From: CALMJB01 sp963977945
Lineage (GTDB): Bacteria; Actinomycetota; Actinomycetes; Nanopelagicales; Nanopelagicaceae
DNA length: 8,015 bases
Assembly (NCBI GenBank): GCA_963977945.1
Contig: CAXBQO010000044.1
Location: forward strand, 1 to 8,015
Direction: 5' to 3'
The notes under the pieces were generated by a model. The model was not told the DNA's origin and ran no database searches. It worked only from the letters and a program-made list of their open reading frames with translations. Shown in pieces: positions 7,206-8,015 of this stretch; positions within the stretch are counted from its first letter, which is position 1; each line of letters starts with the position of its first letter. The translations under genes and the position numbers were made by a program.

Positions 7206-7709
7206 TTAAGCTTTAGATTCTGCTGAATCAGTTTTTGCGGTTACTACTTTCACATCACCGCTCGCTTCTTCAGCTGCGGCAACTTCTGGTTCAGCTTTAA
7301 TTTCAACTTTGGCAGTTTCGGCAACTGCTGCAACATATTGTGCCTCGACCGTTAATTCACCATCTGCACCACGGCGTTCTTTAATTTTGGTTGCTTTGCC
7401 AGTTAGGTTTCTTAGGAAATACAACTTTGCCCGACGACTTTCGCCTTTACGAACAACTTCGATTTTCTCAATGATTGGGGTGTGAACTGGGAAAGTACGT
7501 TCTACTCCAACGCCGTAAGAAATTTTACGAATTGTGAATGATTCGCGAACTCCGGCACCTGATCGACTGATGACGACGCCTTGAAATACCTGAACACGGC
7601 TCTTGTTACCTTCAATAACTTTAACGTGAACTTTTAATTCATCCCCTGGGCGAAATGTTGGAATGTCAGAACGAAGTGACTTTGAGTCGATTGCGTCTAA
7701 ACGATTCAT
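7206..7709 (-). CDS. rplS: 50S ribosomal protein L19 with a long acidic/alanine-rich C-terminal tail
   Basis: L19 sits at the interface of the two ribosomal subunits. The core (residues 1-113) is canonical: IPTFRPGDELKVHVKVIEG (16-34), RVQVFQGVVISR (38-49), ESFTIRKISYGVGVERTFP (56-74), HTPIIEKIEVVRKG (76-89), RRAKLYFLRNLTGKATKIKERR (92-113). L19 usually ends near that point. This protein goes on for another 54 residues rich in Ala, Val, Glu and Lys, with 12 acidic against 5 lysine residues and no visible fold. The ATG is preceded by TTGAGG about 10 bases upstream. The normal actinobacterial upstream neighbour, trmD, is not adjacent; a phosphatase gene is. The 146-bp upstream gap is AT-rich and could hold the operon promoter. 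Confidence 0.98.
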   Translation of the reverse strand: MNRLDAIDSKSLRSDIPTFRPGDELKVHVKVIEGNKSRVQVFQGVVISRSGAGVRESFTIRKISYGVGVERTFPVHTPIIEKIEVVRKGESRRAKLYFLRNLTGKATKIKERRGADGELTVEAQYVAAVAETAKVEIKAEPEVAAAEEASGDVKVVTAKTDSAESKA

Positions 7710-7755
7710 TCTGATTTAACCTCAATTTTCAAATTATGATTTTTATTTCTGCTAA

Positions 7756-7772
7756 TTAAGTTAGTTAAGTTA
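7756..7772. repeat. Perfect direct repeat TTAAGTTA x2 (9-bp period) upstream of rplS
   Basis: TTAAGTTA occurs at 7756-7763 and again at 7765-7772, separated by one G. It lies about 47-63 bp upstream of the rplS ATG, in the non-coding gap after the phosphatase gene, where promoter or operator elements of the rplS operon would be expected. It may be a binding site, part of a promoter, or a chance repeat in AT-rich DNA. No clear -35/-10 pair could be fixed around it; CATAAT, about 25 bp before the ATG, is a weak -10 candidate. Confidence 0.45.
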
Positions 7773-7855
7773 TGACCCAATTAAGCAACGCCGTATCTTG
7801 CCACAGCGAACAAAGCGTCAGCAAATTCCTCTCTAGATTTCGCCAAATAAGCCGG

Positions 7856-8015
7856 TTAATCGATTATTTTGACCAACTCGCTGTGCAAAGTTGGACCAGC
7901 ACAAATCACCATCTCTGAGTCAGGTTTTTTACCGTGACGACCAGAAATTTTGGCACCTGTTTCAGTCGCAATTAAACCGCCGGCGGCAAAATCCCAGTCT
8001 TTTAATGTTGCTTCA
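7856..8015 (-). CDS. Inositol-monophosphatase-family protein, C-terminal end only
   Basis: The frame is open from the right edge and stops with TAA at 7858-7856, giving about 52 visible residues. The segment LKDWDFAAGGLIATETGAKI is the C-terminal signature of the inositol monophosphatase/FIG/CysQ/HisN superfamily: the WD Asp is a metal ligand and AAGGLIA...TGA follows. The end, MVICAGPTLHSELVKIID, matches the usual closing strand and helix. Members hydrolyse phosphate from inositol phosphates, 3'-phosphoadenosine nucleotides or histidinol phosphate; the fragment cannot tell which. It lies upstream of rplS in the same direction, separated by 146 bp. After the stop the same frame stays open for another 24 codons. 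Confidence 0.88.
   Translation of the reverse strand, partial: EATLKDWDFAAGGLIATETGAKISGRHGKKPDSEMVICAGPTLHSELVKIID

Noticed and set aside
7781..7846. Small gene starting at TTG 7846 and ending at TAA 7781
   Set aside because: 21 codons with no ribosome site and no known family; reported only as an in-frame extension worth checking.

Overview
The window looks like a stretch of chromosome from an AT-rich member of the Actinobacteria (Actinomycetota). The evidence is the gene order rplS-lepB-rnhB-yraN-comM-dprA on one strand, which is the conserved actinobacterial block (seen for example in mycobacteria), here in DNA that is visibly AT-rich with A/T-ending codons. That combination fits a small-genome aquatic lineage such as the freshwater acI group (Nanopelagicales). 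The lineage is an inference from synteny and composition, not a proven assignment. No phage, transposon, CRISPR, rRNA or tRNA signal was seen.

Layout. Positions 1-2148 (+ strand) hold three tightly packed genes: the 3' end of an iron-sulfur photolyase/cryptochrome (FeS-BCP type), an HSL-family (family IV) alpha/beta hydrolase, and an EamA/DMT membrane transporter that overlaps the hydrolase by ATGA. Positions 2126-7709 (- strand, read right to left) hold seven genes: rplS, lepB, rnhB, yraN, comM, dprA and era. The last four are chained by 1-4 bp stop/start overlaps. At the far right (7856-8015, - strand) is the C-terminal end of an inositol-monophosphatase-family protein, upstream of rplS. 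The two gene sets converge, and the 3' ends of the transporter and era overlap by 23 bp with no convincing terminator.

Function. The minus-strand block is mostly housekeeping: ribosome structure (L19), protein export (signal peptidase I), removal of ribonucleotides and RNA/DNA hybrids (RNase HII), recombination and uptake of single-stranded DNA (YraN, ComM, DprA), and 30S assembly (Era). The plus-strand group couples light-driven DNA repair with two genes of unknown substrate.

Most of the window is ordinary core genome. Points worth a second look are era attached directly to dprA, a long acidic/alanine-rich tail on L19, a perfect 8-bp tandem repeat upstream of rplS, a protein-like in-frame extension after the phosphatase stop codon, a perfect hairpin against the rnhB start, and a TATAAT box placed for a leaderless hydrolase transcript. 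I did not find a convincing previously undescribed system.
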